Positions 13,278-22,511 of a stretch of DNA of 64,000 bases are shown here, in pieces. The position numbers were made by a program, and so were the translations under genes. Within the stretch, counting starts at the first letter, position 1. The number at the start of each line of letters is the position of its first letter. This stretch comes from Colwellia psychrerythraea 34H (GTDB lineage: Bacteria > Pseudomonadota > Gammaproteobacteria > Enterobacterales > Alteromonadaceae). The stretch is taken from positions 558,001 to 622,000 of the forward strand of contig NC_003910.7 in the NCBI RefSeq assembly GCF_000012325.1, read 5' to 3'. The notes under the pieces were generated by a model. The model did no database searches, was not told the origin of the DNA, and was given only the letters and a program-made list of their open reading frames with translations.

Positions 13278-14549
13278 ATGATTCAAGGAACAAGCGGACA
13301 GGATGAGGTTATAGCAAACCCTAAAAAGGTAGCGCTGAAGAAGATACTGCTGACCCTATCACTGATATGTGCTTTGTCATACGTTACTTTTCCAACGTTG
13401 TCTCAGTGGTATTCATCAATACCGACCATTGATCGTAAAAGCATCAATATTGAAACCGTGATCTTAGGTGATTTAATTCGAGATATCGTTGTTTCTGGTA
13501 AAGCGGTGGCAGCAAATGCACCACAACTTTATAGCACTGAGATTGGCAAGATAACGTTATTAGCGAAACCGGGTGAGGCTGTGGCGTTAAATCAAATAGT
13601 CGCTCGTTTAATGAGTCCTGAGTTAGATGCTTTAATTAAACAACAACAATCAACACTAGAGCAACTGAGCATCAATGCTAATCGTGGTGTATTAGCAGAT
13701 AAAGAAGCACAACTTGACCTTGAAAGTAATATGAACGCAGCACAATCAAAGTTGAATGTAGCTAAGCGTGAATTTCAGCGCGCAGAAATTTCATATGGTA
13801 AACAAATCATCAGTGAGGTTGATTGGTTGAAAAGCCAAGATGCGGTCGCGGATGCAAAACGATTATTTGAGCATGCTAAAAAAAGAGTATCGTTTTCAGT
13901 AGAGCGATTACAATTTGAGAAACAGCATAGAGACTTTCTAGTACAAAAAGAAAAGCTTATCTTGGAAGAGCTGTCACGTCGTCATGATGAATTAGCAATC
14001 AAAGCACCAGTCAAAGGTGTAGTAGGTAATTGGCTTGTTGCACAGAAAAACACTATTGCCGCTAATACTGCAATTATGACAATTGTCGACTTATCTGAAT
14101 ATGAAGCGGAGTTGAGTGTTCCAGAGTTTTATGCAGATGATTTAGGTATTGGTTTAGAAGTTTCAATGAAAATATCAGGGGTTTCAGTACGCGGTGAAAT
14201 CATTGCCATTTCGCCTGAGGTGAAAGGTAACCAAGTAACGGTGAGAGCTAAAATAAAGAATTCACAGAATATTCAATTAAGACAAAATCAACGTATCAAT
14301 GCACGTATAGAGTTTGAGAAAAAAGAAAATGTACTCATGGTTAAACGCGGTGCTTTTATGGGATCTTTAGGTGGTAAGTTTATCTTCAAACTTAGTGAAG
14401 ATAATTATGCAGACAAGACAGCTATAACGACTGGAACGAGTAGTGTTGAATATATTGAGATCACATCGGGTATTGACGTTGGCCAGCAAGTTATTACCTC
14501 GGATTATGTAGATTTCAATAAAGCAGAACAAATTTACCTTGGTGGCTGA
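13278..14549 (+). CDS. HlyD/MacA-type periplasmic membrane-fusion protein
   Basis: A 423-residue protein with one N-terminal membrane anchor (about residues 22-45). A short biotinyl-lipoyl-like region follows (GKITLLAKPGEAVALNQIVARL), then a long helical hairpin with heptads (about 110-210). The second lipoyl half (APVKGVVGNWLVAQKNTIAANTAI) and a beta-barrel/membrane-proximal domain come last. This is the order in adaptors of tripartite efflux systems. It is first in an operon with an ABC ATPase and two permeases, so it should bridge the inner-membrane pump to a TolC-like channel. No TolC gene is nearby. Substrate unknown. Confidence 0.88.
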   Translation: MIQGTSGQDEVIANPKKVALKKILLTLSLICALSYVTFPTLSQWYSSIPTIDRKSINIETVILGDLIRDIVVSGKAVAANAPQLYSTEIGKITLLAKPGEAVALNQIVARLMSPELDALIKQQQSTLEQLSINANRGVLADKEAQLDLESNMNAAQSKLNVAKREFQRAEISYGKQIISEVDWLKSQDAVADAKRLFEHAKKRVSFSVERLQFEKQHRDFLVQKEKLILEELSRRHDELAIKAPVKGVVGNWLVAQKNTIAANTAIMTIVDLSEYEAELSVPEFYADDLGIGLEVSMKISGVSVRGEIIAISPEVKGNQVTVRAKIKNSQNIQLRQNQRINARIEFEKKENVLMVKRGAFMGSLGGKFIFKLSEDNYADKTAITTGTSSVEYIEITSGIDVGQQVITSDYVDFNKAEQIYLGG

Positions 14550-14645
14550 ACATCATAGCGTAACTAATTGATAATTGACTAAATTAAAGAAGTGTTCATT
14601 TGATGAATCTTTTTTAAATAAAACGAAATATAAAAAGGAACTACC

Positions 14646-15407
14646 ATGCTAAATATGAACAACATTTCCAGAATTTATCAAAGTGATACTATTCAAACGC
14701 ATGCTTTAAGAGACTTTTCATTGAATGTAAAAGCAGGAGAGTTTGTTGCGGTAACGGGTCCTTCAGGGTCAGGAAAATCAACTTTTCTGAATGTCGCAGG
14801 ATTACTTGATAGCTTTGACCGAGGCCAGTATGAGTTAGATGGTGTTAGCGTACAGGGACTAAAAGATGATGAACTTTCGCGATTAAGAAATGAAAAAATA
14901 GGTTTCATTTTTCAAAACTACAATCTTATCCCTGATTACAGTATTTTTGATAATGTTGATATGCCTTTGCGTTACCGTGGTTTCAGCGCGAGTGAGCGAA
15001 AGCGCAGAGTTGAGCAAGCCTTAGAAAAAGTTGGCTTAGCTTCAAGGTTTAAGTATCTGCCAAGTCAGTTGTCAGGTGGTCAGCAACAGCGCGTTGCTAT
15101 CGCTAGAGCGTTAGCAGGTGAACCGAAAATATTACTAGCCGATGAACCAACAGGTAACCTTGATTCATTAATGGCACGCCAAGTGATGGAAATATTGCAC
15201 GATCTAAACAAAGGTGGCGCTACCATCATTATGGTTACCCATGATCCAGACCAAGCACGCGAAGTAAATCGCAATGTACAAGTGATTGATGGTCAACTTG
15301 CTGATTTCAAAATTTACGCACCGTTAGACCGAGCTACAGAAACCAAGGGTAAAACAATCTCTGCTGCGGTGAGTGCATCAGTAGCCGAGGAGATGGAAAA
15401 TGCGTAG
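14646..15407 (+). CDS. ABC transporter ATPase, MacB/LolD type
   Basis: A 253-residue protein with Walker A GPSGSGKST (about 38-46), a Q-loop FIFQNYNLIPDYS, the signature LSGGQQQR (about 142), Walker B ILLADEPTG and the H-loop MVTHD. The sequence is of the MacB/LolD/FtsE clade, whose ATPases work with four-helix mechanotransmission permeases. A good RBS (AAGGAACTACC) precedes the ATG. It overlaps the next permease gene by 8 nt, indicating translational coupling. Unlike MacB, the ATPase is not fused to a permease. Confidence 0.93.
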   Translation: MLNMNNISRIYQSDTIQTHALRDFSLNVKAGEFVAVTGPSGSGKSTFLNVAGLLDSFDRGQYELDGVSVQGLKDDELSRLRNEKIGFIFQNYNLIPDYSIFDNVDMPLRYRGFSASERKRRVEQALEKVGLASRFKYLPSQLSGGQQQRVAIARALAGEPKILLADEPTGNLDSLMARQVMEILHDLNKGGATIIMVTHDPDQAREVNRNVQVIDGQLADFKIYAPLDRATETKGKTISAAVSASVAEEMENA

Positions 15408-16698
15408 TGATAGTCTATTTGTTTATAACCTCACTTTGGCAATGCAAAGCTTCAAGCGCGCTCCTACTCTGTATTTTTTAATCATTCTGACCTTGTCTAT
15501 TGGTGTTGGCGTATTGTGTGCAAACCTTGCTTTAGTTAACTCTATGGCAAGTGATCCCATACCAGAAAAAAGTGCTCATTTATTTCATATTAATATGAAT
15601 ACTTGGCCTGATGATCAACCACCTGATGAGCCTATGCATATATTGCGCTATAGAGATGCTATGGCGATCGCTGAATCAAATCTAACTAAAGGCAGCGCAA
15701 TATTTTATGCCTCTGGCGTTTATGCTAGGGATGCAGAGTCCAATAGTATGAAACGTTTTGATTCAGATGTGAGAGCCACTACTCCAGGTTTCTTTGAACT
15801 CACTAATGCACCTTTTGCTTATGGAGCGGCATTTGAAAAAAGTAGAGGTATGGAAATAGTTATTGGTGATGAATTAAACCAAAAGATATTTGCTGGTAAA
15901 AACAGTGTGGGTAAAACACTCGAGCTTGATGGTGAATTACTTACGATTGTGGGTGTTTTGAAACCTTGGGTATTACGTCCCTTGTTTTACCATCCGACAG
16001 AGCGACGAGCCTTTAACTTAACCGATGATATATTTGCGCCACTTGAAACCGCAATAGATTTAGGTTGGTCGATACATGCGCGCAGCTCCTCTGCAGTTGA
16101 TTATACTGGCATTGAAGAAACGCGTGATAAAGATGTTTATTACTTACAAGCGTGGGTTGAGTTGGAAAATGTGAATCAAAAGCCAGCATTGCAAAGCTAC
16201 TTAGATAACTATAGCCAACAACTTAAAGATGCTGGGGAACATCCTTTAGCAATAAAAAATGAACTACATAATGTTAATGAGTGGCTAAAAGTGAATAAGG
16301 TTGTAGATCAAAAGGTATTGGCATTTACTTTAGCTTCGGTTTTGTTTTTGTCTGTCTGTATTTTCAATGCCAGTAGTTTATTACTTTCACGCTTTCATGC
16401 AGCAAAATTTGAAGTGGGTTTAAGACGTGCTATTGGTGCGAGTAACCGACATATGCTGGTGCAGGGTTTAACTGAGAGTGTGTTATTAGGCTTATTTACT
16501 GGTGCGGTAGCGTTAGTGTTGAGTTGGTTGTTTCTAAAGTTATCAGTGCAATTTTTACCACGCTTAGCAAATATCGCTGTTTTAGAACCCAAGTTACTCG
16601 TACTAGGGATGTTGTTGGCATTAGTGACTTCAATTGCCAGTGCTCTGTACCCGTTATATCGCGCTAATCGTTACAGTATTTCTGCTGAACTTAAGTAA
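15400..16698 (+). CDS. MacB/FtsX-type ABC permease, subunit 1
   Basis: A 432-residue protein with a first membrane helix near residues 20-45 and a large periplasmic MacB-PCD-like domain (about 50-300). Three C-terminal helices follow, and the FtsX signature region includes EVGLRRAIGASNRHMLVQGL. This topology is that of MacB-type mechanotransmission transporters. The start overlaps the ATPase gene by 8 nt. Together with the next gene it probably forms a heterodimeric permease. Confidence 0.88.
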   Translation: MRSDSLFVYNLTLAMQSFKRAPTLYFLIILTLSIGVGVLCANLALVNSMASDPIPEKSAHLFHINMNTWPDDQPPDEPMHILRYRDAMAIAESNLTKGSAIFYASGVYARDAESNSMKRFDSDVRATTPGFFELTNAPFAYGAAFEKSRGMEIVIGDELNQKIFAGKNSVGKTLELDGELLTIVGVLKPWVLRPLFYHPTERRAFNLTDDIFAPLETAIDLGWSIHARSSSAVDYTGIEETRDKDVYYLQAWVELENVNQKPALQSYLDNYSQQLKDAGEHPLAIKNELHNVNEWLKVNKVVDQKVLAFTLASVLFLSVCIFNASSLLLSRFHAAKFEVGLRRAIGASNRHMLVQGLTESVLLGLFTGAVALVLSWLFLKLSVQFLPRLANIAVLEPKLLVLGMLLALVTSIASALYPLYRANRYSISAELK

Positions 16699-16719
16699 CC
16701 AAGTAAATAGGGAAAAATT

Positions 16720-17934
16720 ATGAATATTAAAGCACTACTTAAGTCCTTATTATTAAGAAAATTTACTACGGGGTTATTAATCTTACAATTAGCGATAACG
16801 TTAGGTTTGCTGATTAACAGTGTTATTTTAGCCGTGGATACTAACAATAAATTGGCCCAAGATACGGGCCTAGATATAGACAATACCTTGATTGTTTCAT
16901 TGCATCCGACATCGGGTGAATACCGTAACTTGGACTATTATCGATCAATTGTGAGTCAAGATTTACACCAATTAAATCAACTTTCAGGTGTTGAAAGTGT
17001 TTCACTCATGAATCAACTACCCATAAATACAAGAGGCATGTTAGGTAATGTATATGATCTAGATGACCCAGAAATTGTTCGTCGTGATCTATATCTGCAA
17101 GATTCAAAGATTTTTCTCACTAATGAGGAGCTTAGCAATACGCTAGCATTGGCATTACTTGAAGGTCGTTTTTTAACGAAAGATGATCAACTTGATTTTG
17201 GTAGTGATGAAAATGGTAATGTACTGATTACTGAGTCACTTAAAAAAGCGCTATATGGTGAAGGTTCGGCACTAGGACAAGAAACTAATAATGGTCGCAT
17301 TGTAGGCGTGGTAAAAGATATTATGCTTGACCCGACGTTACCCATAGACAAGCAATACGGTGTTTTTGGTAATCGAGTAATGGAGTTTATCTTCACTGGT
17401 CGATATTACTTACTAAGGGTGATTCCAGGTCAAGTGGAGGCAGTGCGTAATAAAGTTAGTGATACCATTTTAGCAGTCCAAGCCGAGCGTGATATCTACA
17501 GAATAATGACTATGGCAGAGCATATGAAACGCTTTTATAGCCATGATAAAGGTTTAGCTGAGTTGTTCTTGCTGCTTTGTGGGCTAATGATATTTGTTAC
17601 TGCTATTAGCAGCTATGCTTACTCACAATTTCATATTTCGCGTCAGAAAAAATACATAGGTATTAGACGTGCGTTAGGTGCACGTAAAAAAGATATTCTT
17701 TTATATGTGCTCACGGAAAACTGGCTGGTATACAGTATTGGTTGTGCGTTAGGTTTGGTGATGGCTTTTGGGTTTAATATTTTATTAAGTCAGTATATTA
17801 GCTTGAGTAAACCAGATATTATGTTGTTTATATTAGCGAGTGTGGTCATTTTTATCGCAGGTACAATCGCAACTTTGATCCCCGCAATAAAGACCAGTAA
17901 TATTCCACCAGTGATTGCGACTAGAACAGTGTAG
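16720..17934 (+). CDS. MacB/FtsX-type ABC permease, subunit 2
   Basis: A 404-residue protein with the same layout as its neighbour: a helix at about 15-40, a periplasmic domain to about 280, and three C-terminal helices. The FtsX motif KKYIGIRRALGARKKDILLYVL leads into the last two helices. It lies 21 nt downstream of subunit 1 behind GGGAAAAATT. Overall sequence identity to subunit 1 looks low, so the pair is an old duplication or a heterodimer with divided roles. Confidence 0.87.
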   Translation: MNIKALLKSLLLRKFTTGLLILQLAITLGLLINSVILAVDTNNKLAQDTGLDIDNTLIVSLHPTSGEYRNLDYYRSIVSQDLHQLNQLSGVESVSLMNQLPINTRGMLGNVYDLDDPEIVRRDLYLQDSKIFLTNEELSNTLALALLEGRFLTKDDQLDFGSDENGNVLITESLKKALYGEGSALGQETNNGRIVGVVKDIMLDPTLPIDKQYGVFGNRVMEFIFTGRYYLLRVIPGQVEAVRNKVSDTILAVQAERDIYRIMTMAEHMKRFYSHDKGLAELFLLLCGLMIFVTAISSYAYSQFHISRQKKYIGIRRALGARKKDILLYVLTENWLVYSIGCALGLVMAFGFNILLSQYISLSKPDIMLFILASVVIFIAGTIATLIPAIKTSNIPPVIATRTV

Positions 17935-17939
17935 GTGGT

Positions 17940-18064
17940 TGTCATCTTCGAGTTTTCTTGTCGAAGATCCAGTTCTTGAACCTTGGATTCAGGAGAATGT
18001 GCATCCTGCATTCTCTAATAAGTAGCATCCATGCTACGTCCGACAATAACTTCGGGAATGACGG
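17940..18064 (+). repeat. Dispersed palindromic repeat, copy A1
   Basis: Begins GTCATCTTCGAG with an internal inverted repeat (ATCTTCGA 17944-17951, TCGAAGAT 17961-17968). It contains TGCATTCTCTAATAAGTAGC and ATCCATGCTACGTCCGACAA and ends CTTCGGGAATGACGG. Similar blocks occur at 18090-18214 and, inverted, at 20856-20970. It is intergenic and without coding potential. Confidence 0.75.
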
Positions 18065-18089
18065 AAAACTGCTTAGGTACTTGTAGGTC

Positions 18090-18214
18090 GTCATCTTCGA
18101 GGTTGTTAATATCGAAGAACCAGCTTTTGAGGTATGCATTCTCTAATAAGTAACATCCATACCACGTCTGACAAGATACTTAGGAAATGATAATCAAAAA
18201 GCTTAGCTGGTAAC
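18090..18214 (+). repeat. Dispersed palindromic repeat, copy A2
   Basis: A second copy directly behind A1: GTCATCTTCGAGG, ATCGAAGAACCAGCTT, TGCATTCTCTAATAAGTAAC and ATCCATACCACGTCTGACAA, ending near AAGCTTAGCTGGTAAC. With A1 it fills the 298-nt gap between the permease and response-regulator genes. Confidence 0.75.
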
Positions 18215-18232
18215 CATCTTTAAAGGAACGAA

Positions 18233-19540
18233 ATGCCACAAATATTAATCGTTGATGATAACCCCGATATACTCGAAGCCCTTGAGTTGTTATTAAGTTT
18301 GCATGGTTATGCTGTGCTGACGGCTGAGAATGAGAAACAAGCATTGTTGGCTGTATCTCATCAACGTGTTGATTTAGTTATTCAAGATATGAATTTCGCG
18401 CAAGGTATCACCTCTGGAAAAGAAGGCAAATCACTATTTACTGCTTTGAAAGCACTAAATAGTGATTTGCCTATCATCCTAATTACCGCGTGGACTCAAT
18501 TAGAAACAGCCATATCGTTGGTGAAAAGTGGCGCAACGGACTACTTACAAAAACCTTGGGATGATGTAAAACTGCTAGATTTAGTGGCAAAATATAGCCT
18601 GAACTCCAAGATAAACCAAGATAAGAACAATCAAAGCGTGAGCAATCAAAAGCCCGCGGATGATTTCATTTACAAAAGCCAAGAAATGCAAACCTTGATA
18701 TCTCAAGCGAGCAAAGTAGCGGGTGCAAACGTAAATGTATTAATTACCGGAGCTAATGGTGCAGGCAAAGAGAAGCTTGCCGATTATATTCACCAACAAT
18801 CTCCGCGTTATAACAGTGCTTTTATTAAAGTAAATATGGGGGCTTTACCTCATGACTTAATGGAAGCAGAACTTTTTGGTGCGGAAAAAGGTGCATTCAC
18901 GGGAGCCAATCAAGCGAGGATTGGTCGTTTTGAAGCCGCGGATGGCGGCACATTGTTTTTAGATGAAATCGCTAATCTGACCTTAGCAGGTCAAATGAAA
19001 TTACTCAGAGTATTGCAAACCGGTGAATTTGAACGCTTAGGGGCTAACGCAACATTGAAAGTGGATGTGAGAGTACTTAGTGCCACTAATGCCGATTTAC
19101 GTTTAGCTGTTCAGCAAGGTACTTTTCGGGAAGACTTATATTATCGGTTAAATGTTATAGAGTTAAATTTACCTGATTTAGCGTACAGAAAAGCTGACAT
19201 TGTTCCGCTAGCACAATACTTTATCGGCAATGATTGTTCACTGAGTGATGAAGCAGCACAAACGTTAACGGATTATACTTGGCCGGGTAATGTACGTGAA
19301 TTAGAGAATGCCTGTAAGCGCGCGTTAGTTTTTGCTAATAGTAGTACCTTAACGGCAAGTGACTTTCAATTGGCTTCGAGTCAAAAAGAAGCCGCGTTAG
19401 GTGAAAAGGGAAATATTGAGCAGGTACTGATTAAGCATAAGGGCGTGATCAAACATACGGCACTCGAGTTAGGGTTAAGTCGACAAGCTTTATACCGCCG
19501 TATAGAAAAATATCAAATAGATGTAGGCTCATTATGTTAG
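18233..19540 (+). CDS. NtrC-family sigma-54-dependent response regulator
   Basis: A 435-residue protein. The receiver domain (1-120) has the acidic pair DD near residue 8, phospho-acceptor Asp52 (VIQDMNF), and the conserved Thr and Lys (LITAW, LQKPWD). The AAA+ domain (about 145-370) has Walker A GANGAGKE, the sigma-54-contacting GAFTGA motif (about 220) and Walker B GGTLFLDEI. A Fis-type helix-turn-helix ends the protein (HTALELGLSRQALYRRIEKY). Walker A is slightly atypical (GANGAG rather than GESGTG). The kinase gene begins 10 nt downstream. The likely target is the sigma-54 promoter in front of the ABC genes. Confidence 0.92.
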   Translation: MPQILIVDDNPDILEALELLLSLHGYAVLTAENEKQALLAVSHQRVDLVIQDMNFAQGITSGKEGKSLFTALKALNSDLPIILITAWTQLETAISLVKSGATDYLQKPWDDVKLLDLVAKYSLNSKINQDKNNQSVSNQKPADDFIYKSQEMQTLISQASKVAGANVNVLITGANGAGKEKLADYIHQQSPRYNSAFIKVNMGALPHDLMEAELFGAEKGAFTGANQARIGRFEAADGGTLFLDEIANLTLAGQMKLLRVLQTGEFERLGANATLKVDVRVLSATNADLRLAVQQGTFREDLYYRLNVIELNLPDLAYRKADIVPLAQYFIGNDCSLSDEAAQTLTDYTWPGNVRELENACKRALVFANSSTLTASDFQLASSQKEAALGEKGNIEQVLIKHKGVIKHTALELGLSRQALYRRIEKYQIDVGSLC

Positions 19541-19550
19541 TTGAATCCAT

Positions 19551-20852
19551 ATGTTAATCGTACAACTCATTCTTATCAATATTGCTTTTATCGTTAGCTT
19601 CTCTCTTTTATTGCCGAGCTCACCTTGGTTATTTTCTATAAGTTCAATACTGTTAATTACTTTAGCCGCTATGCGTTATCAGCATTACCATCGACAAACT
19701 CATCAGATCCTACAGACGTTATTACATGGTCTACGTAACTTACAAGATGGTGACTTCTCTATTACCTTAGCGGATAAAAAGACCAATAAAAGTCAAAGCC
19801 AATCTGAAGTGTTAGCGCTCTTTAATCAAGTGACTGATAAGCTAAGACAAGAGAAACAATCGCTTTATCAAAGGGAGCTCTTGTTAGATAAGGTTGTTAA
19901 TGCCTCAGATGTTGTCACTGTGCTTGTTAATCACAGAGATACCATTATTTTTGCTAATCGAGCCGCAGAATACTTTTTTAATCAAAAGAGCATGTTGGGC
20001 ATGTCTTGGACTACGCTACTCGATGAGAAGTTACCTGAGCTAATCCCACATAATGATAAAGATAATGCCATCATTCAATTACTGTTAGCTGAAACTAAAA
20101 CAGAGCATAGCTGGCACTTGTCTCGTCATCATTTGAAATTACATGGAAGTCGTCATCAGTTAACGTTACTCAAACCGATAACTAAAGCCATGCATCAACA
20201 AGAGTTACAAACATGGAAAAAGGTTATACGGGTTATTAACCATGAGTTGAATAATTCTATCGCACCTATTAGCTCTATGTGTCATAGCGGTAATATACTT
20301 GCAGAACGTTTAAATGAACCACAACTCATTCGAGTGTTTGCTACTATCTCTAAGCGGATAAATAAATTAGCAGAATTCATTCAGAGTTATAGTCAGTTGG
20401 CGCGGCTTTCTCAACCGAAAAAGCAGGAATTTGATTTAATAAAAACCTTGAAACAGTTACAAGAGTTGTATCTGTTTACCTTAAGTTGTCAGGGTAATAG
20501 TTTGATGTTTACAGGTGATGAGAGTCAAATTGAACAGCTCTTAATAAACTTACTGAAAAATGCTCAACAAGCATGTCCAGACAAAGTTAATGCTGAAAAA
20601 TCTTGTGTTGTTAGTGTAAGTAGTCAGCAGGATAAGTTAGTTATTACCGTAAGAGATTTTGGTACAGGTATGCCAGTAGAGGTATTACAAAAAGCATTTT
20701 TACCTTACTATTCAACAAAAGCAGATGGTAGCGGTATTGGCTTGAGTATTTGCCGAGAAATTAGTGATGGTCATCAAGGTCAAATCACCTTAAACAACCA
20801 TCCTAAAGGCGGCTTACAAGTAGACGTGTATTTACCACACAATGTTAACTAG
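19551..20852 (+). CDS. NtrY-like sensor histidine kinase
   Basis: A 433-residue protein with two membrane helices within residues 1-45 and almost no periplasmic loop, then a HAMP/linker region and a PAS-like domain (about 110-200). The H-box VINHELNNSIAPI has phospho-acceptor His231. The HATPase domain has N-box NLLKNAQQAC, G1 DFGTGMP and G2 GSGIGLSI. Lack of an extracellular sensor suggests it reads a membrane or cytoplasmic signal, perhaps the transporter itself. It should phosphorylate the NtrC-type partner just upstream. Confidence 0.9.
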   Translation: MLIVQLILINIAFIVSFSLLLPSSPWLFSISSILLITLAAMRYQHYHRQTHQILQTLLHGLRNLQDGDFSITLADKKTNKSQSQSEVLALFNQVTDKLRQEKQSLYQRELLLDKVVNASDVVTVLVNHRDTIIFANRAAEYFFNQKSMLGMSWTTLLDEKLPELIPHNDKDNAIIQLLLAETKTEHSWHLSRHHLKLHGSRHQLTLLKPITKAMHQQELQTWKKVIRVINHELNNSIAPISSMCHSGNILAERLNEPQLIRVFATISKRINKLAEFIQSYSQLARLSQPKKQEFDLIKTLKQLQELYLFTLSCQGNSLMFTGDESQIEQLLINLLKNAQQACPDKVNAEKSCVVSVSSQQDKLVITVRDFGTGMPVEVLQKAFLPYYSTKADGSGIGLSICREISDGHQGQITLNNHPKGGLQVDVYLPHNVN

Positions 20853-20855
20853 TCT

Positions 20856-20970
20856 ATTCCCGTCATTCCCGTGGTAACTTAATCGGACGTGGCATGGATA
20901 CCACTTATTAGATAATGCAGGAGCAATTATCCTGAATCCATTGTTTGTTACCAGCCTAGCTTCAATTAAC
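20856..20970 (-). repeat. Dispersed palindromic repeat, copy A3 (inverted)
   Basis: Begins CCCGTCATTCCCGTGG and continues ACGTGGCATGGATACCACTTATTAGATAATGCAG in shortened, reversed order relative to A1 and A2. It ends GTTACCAGCCTAGCTTC, the complement of the end of A2. It starts 4 nt after the kinase stop codon, so the regulatory pair is flanked by inverted copies of the family. Confidence 0.75.
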
Positions 20971-21383
20971 TCCAATTAAATTCTTAGAAGATGCGCTTCA
21001 TCAGTAGGTGAGAACAAGCACTGAAATTTTACAACTATTTCTGTCGTACCTAATTAAAAATTTACAATTTTCAAATCTAATTATCTATATAGACAATGAT
21101 AGGTAACTTGCGTATGATTCCGCGCATAATATGCTATGGATCTATCTAATTGATTAAGCACGACGCTTATATAAATCAATGAGGCGAAATATATTGTTAT
21201 CAGTATATATCAGTATATATCAGCTATATAGTAGCTGAGAGTAGAATTGCTACTAAATAAAATAGATAGAACAGATAAGAATAAAGCGACAACTGCATGA
21301 GTTTTAAGATGTTTTTATGCAGAAAACATTGGAAGCAACAGGGTAGTTGGTTAAATTAGCGAAGGAATGAAAAAACTTACACA
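20971..21383. other. Leader region of the polysaccharide locus
   Basis: About 410 nt of AT-rich non-coding sequence before wza. It contains two direct copies of CAGTATATAT (21201-21220) next to a small hairpin (CAGCTATATAGTAGCTG). I found no JUMPstart/ops element (GGCGGTAG), so RfaH-type control is not supported. A 7-codon frame with ATG at 21367 (MKKLTQC) overlaps the wza start. Promoter elements could not be fixed with confidence. Confidence 0.55.
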
Positions 21384-22511
21384 ATGTTAATATCCTCTAA
21401 AAAAGTAATTGTCTCACTAGCCTTATTGTTATTGAGCGGCTGTAATATTATCCCTGGCAGTCATATGGAAGGCGTTGATGTAGAACCTGAGACATCTACA
21501 CTTGAACAAGACCTCTCAAATATAAATATCTCTGTTATAGACTCTTCATTAATATCTCGATTAAAAGACAGCCAACAAACTTATTCTCAAGCTAAAAAAT
21601 ATACACCAGTAGTTACAGATACGTATGATTACGTGCTGGGTGTTGGTGATGTTTTATCTATTGGTGTTTGGGACCATCCAGAATTAACTATTCCTGCCGC
21701 AGTACAACGTACCGCAGAATTTGATGGTTTTAGAATTCAAGCCGATGGCACTATCACCTATGCGTATGCTGCCAATGTACCTGCAGCGGGTAAAACAATC
21801 AGAGAATTACACAATGTTTTAGTAGCAAAGCTCAGTGAGGTTATTGAAAAACCACAATTAGACCTTAAAGTGGTTGGCTTTAAGAGTCAGCGAACGTATG
21901 TTACTGGCGAGGTGAAAAGACCTGGTGTTTTCGCTATCAGTGAAATACCTTTAACGTTAATCGATGCACTCAACCTCGCGGGTGGTTTAAGTGAAAGAGC
22001 TGATTGGCGCACGGTTAGTTTTACTCGAGATAATCAAGTACAAACCATCAAGTTAGATGATTTTTATACCAAGGGTGATATTTCTCAAAACCGCTTATTA
22101 AAACATGGTGATATTATTCATGTTAATCGTACTGATAATCAAAAAGTATTTGTATTGGGTGATGTAAGCAAAGCTGGCAGTATTGAAATTAACCGTTATG
22201 GCTTAAGCCTTGCGGAAGCGTTAAGCGACGTAGGCGGTTTAAATGAAAGAACCGCCAATGCTAACGGGGTATTTGTGTTGCGTAAACGCCCAGATAATGA
22301 AGAAGGCATTATTGCCGATGTGTATCAATTGTATGCACAAAATGTAGTGGCACTGGTGTTAGCTGATCAATTTAAATTGCAACCGCGTGATATCGTTTAT
22401 GTGACCACTGCACCTATTGCACGTTGGAATCGTTTGATTAGCCAATTAGTACCAACAGTGCAAGCACTGGAAAGTATTTCAACGATTAAAACTCAAGGAA
22501 ACTTTTTCTAA
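21384..22511 (+). CDS. wza: Wza-type outer-membrane polysaccharide export lipoprotein
   Basis: A 375-residue protein, close to E. coli Wza (379). The signal peptide ends LLLLSGC (lipid-anchored Cys20). A Poly_export domain (about 75-165, YDYVLGVGDVLSIGVWDHPEL) is followed by SLBB domains (about 170-330, TYVTGEVKRPGVF and VFVLGDVSKAGSIE) and a C-terminal amphipathic segment (WNRLISQLVPTVQALES) that would form the outer-membrane alpha-barrel. It forms the octameric export channel with Wzc. First gene of the locus; its stop overlaps the wzb start (TAATG). The ribosome-binding site is weak: GAAGGA lies 17 nt upstream. Confidence 0.95.
   Translation: MLISSKKVIVSLALLLLSGCNIIPGSHMEGVDVEPETSTLEQDLSNINISVIDSSLISRLKDSQQTYSQAKKYTPVVTDTYDYVLGVGDVLSIGVWDHPELTIPAAVQRTAEFDGFRIQADGTITYAYAANVPAAGKTIRELHNVLVAKLSEVIEKPQLDLKVVGFKSQRTYVTGEVKRPGVFAISEIPLTLIDALNLAGGLSERADWRTVSFTRDNQVQTIKLDDFYTKGDISQNRLLKHGDIIHVNRTDNQKVFVLGDVSKAGSIEINRYGLSLAEALSDVGGLNERTANANGVFVLRKRPDNEEGIIADVYQLYAQNVVALVLADQFKLQPRDIVYVTTAPIARWNRLISQLVPTVQALESISTIKTQGNFF

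Noticed and set aside
13278..20852. Canonical macAB operon
   Set aside because: The ATPase is a separate protein and two distinct permeases are present, with dedicated two-component genes. Calling it macAB would be misleading.
20971..21383. JUMPstart/ops element for RfaH in front of wza
   Set aside because: The core GGCGGTAG is not present in the leader.
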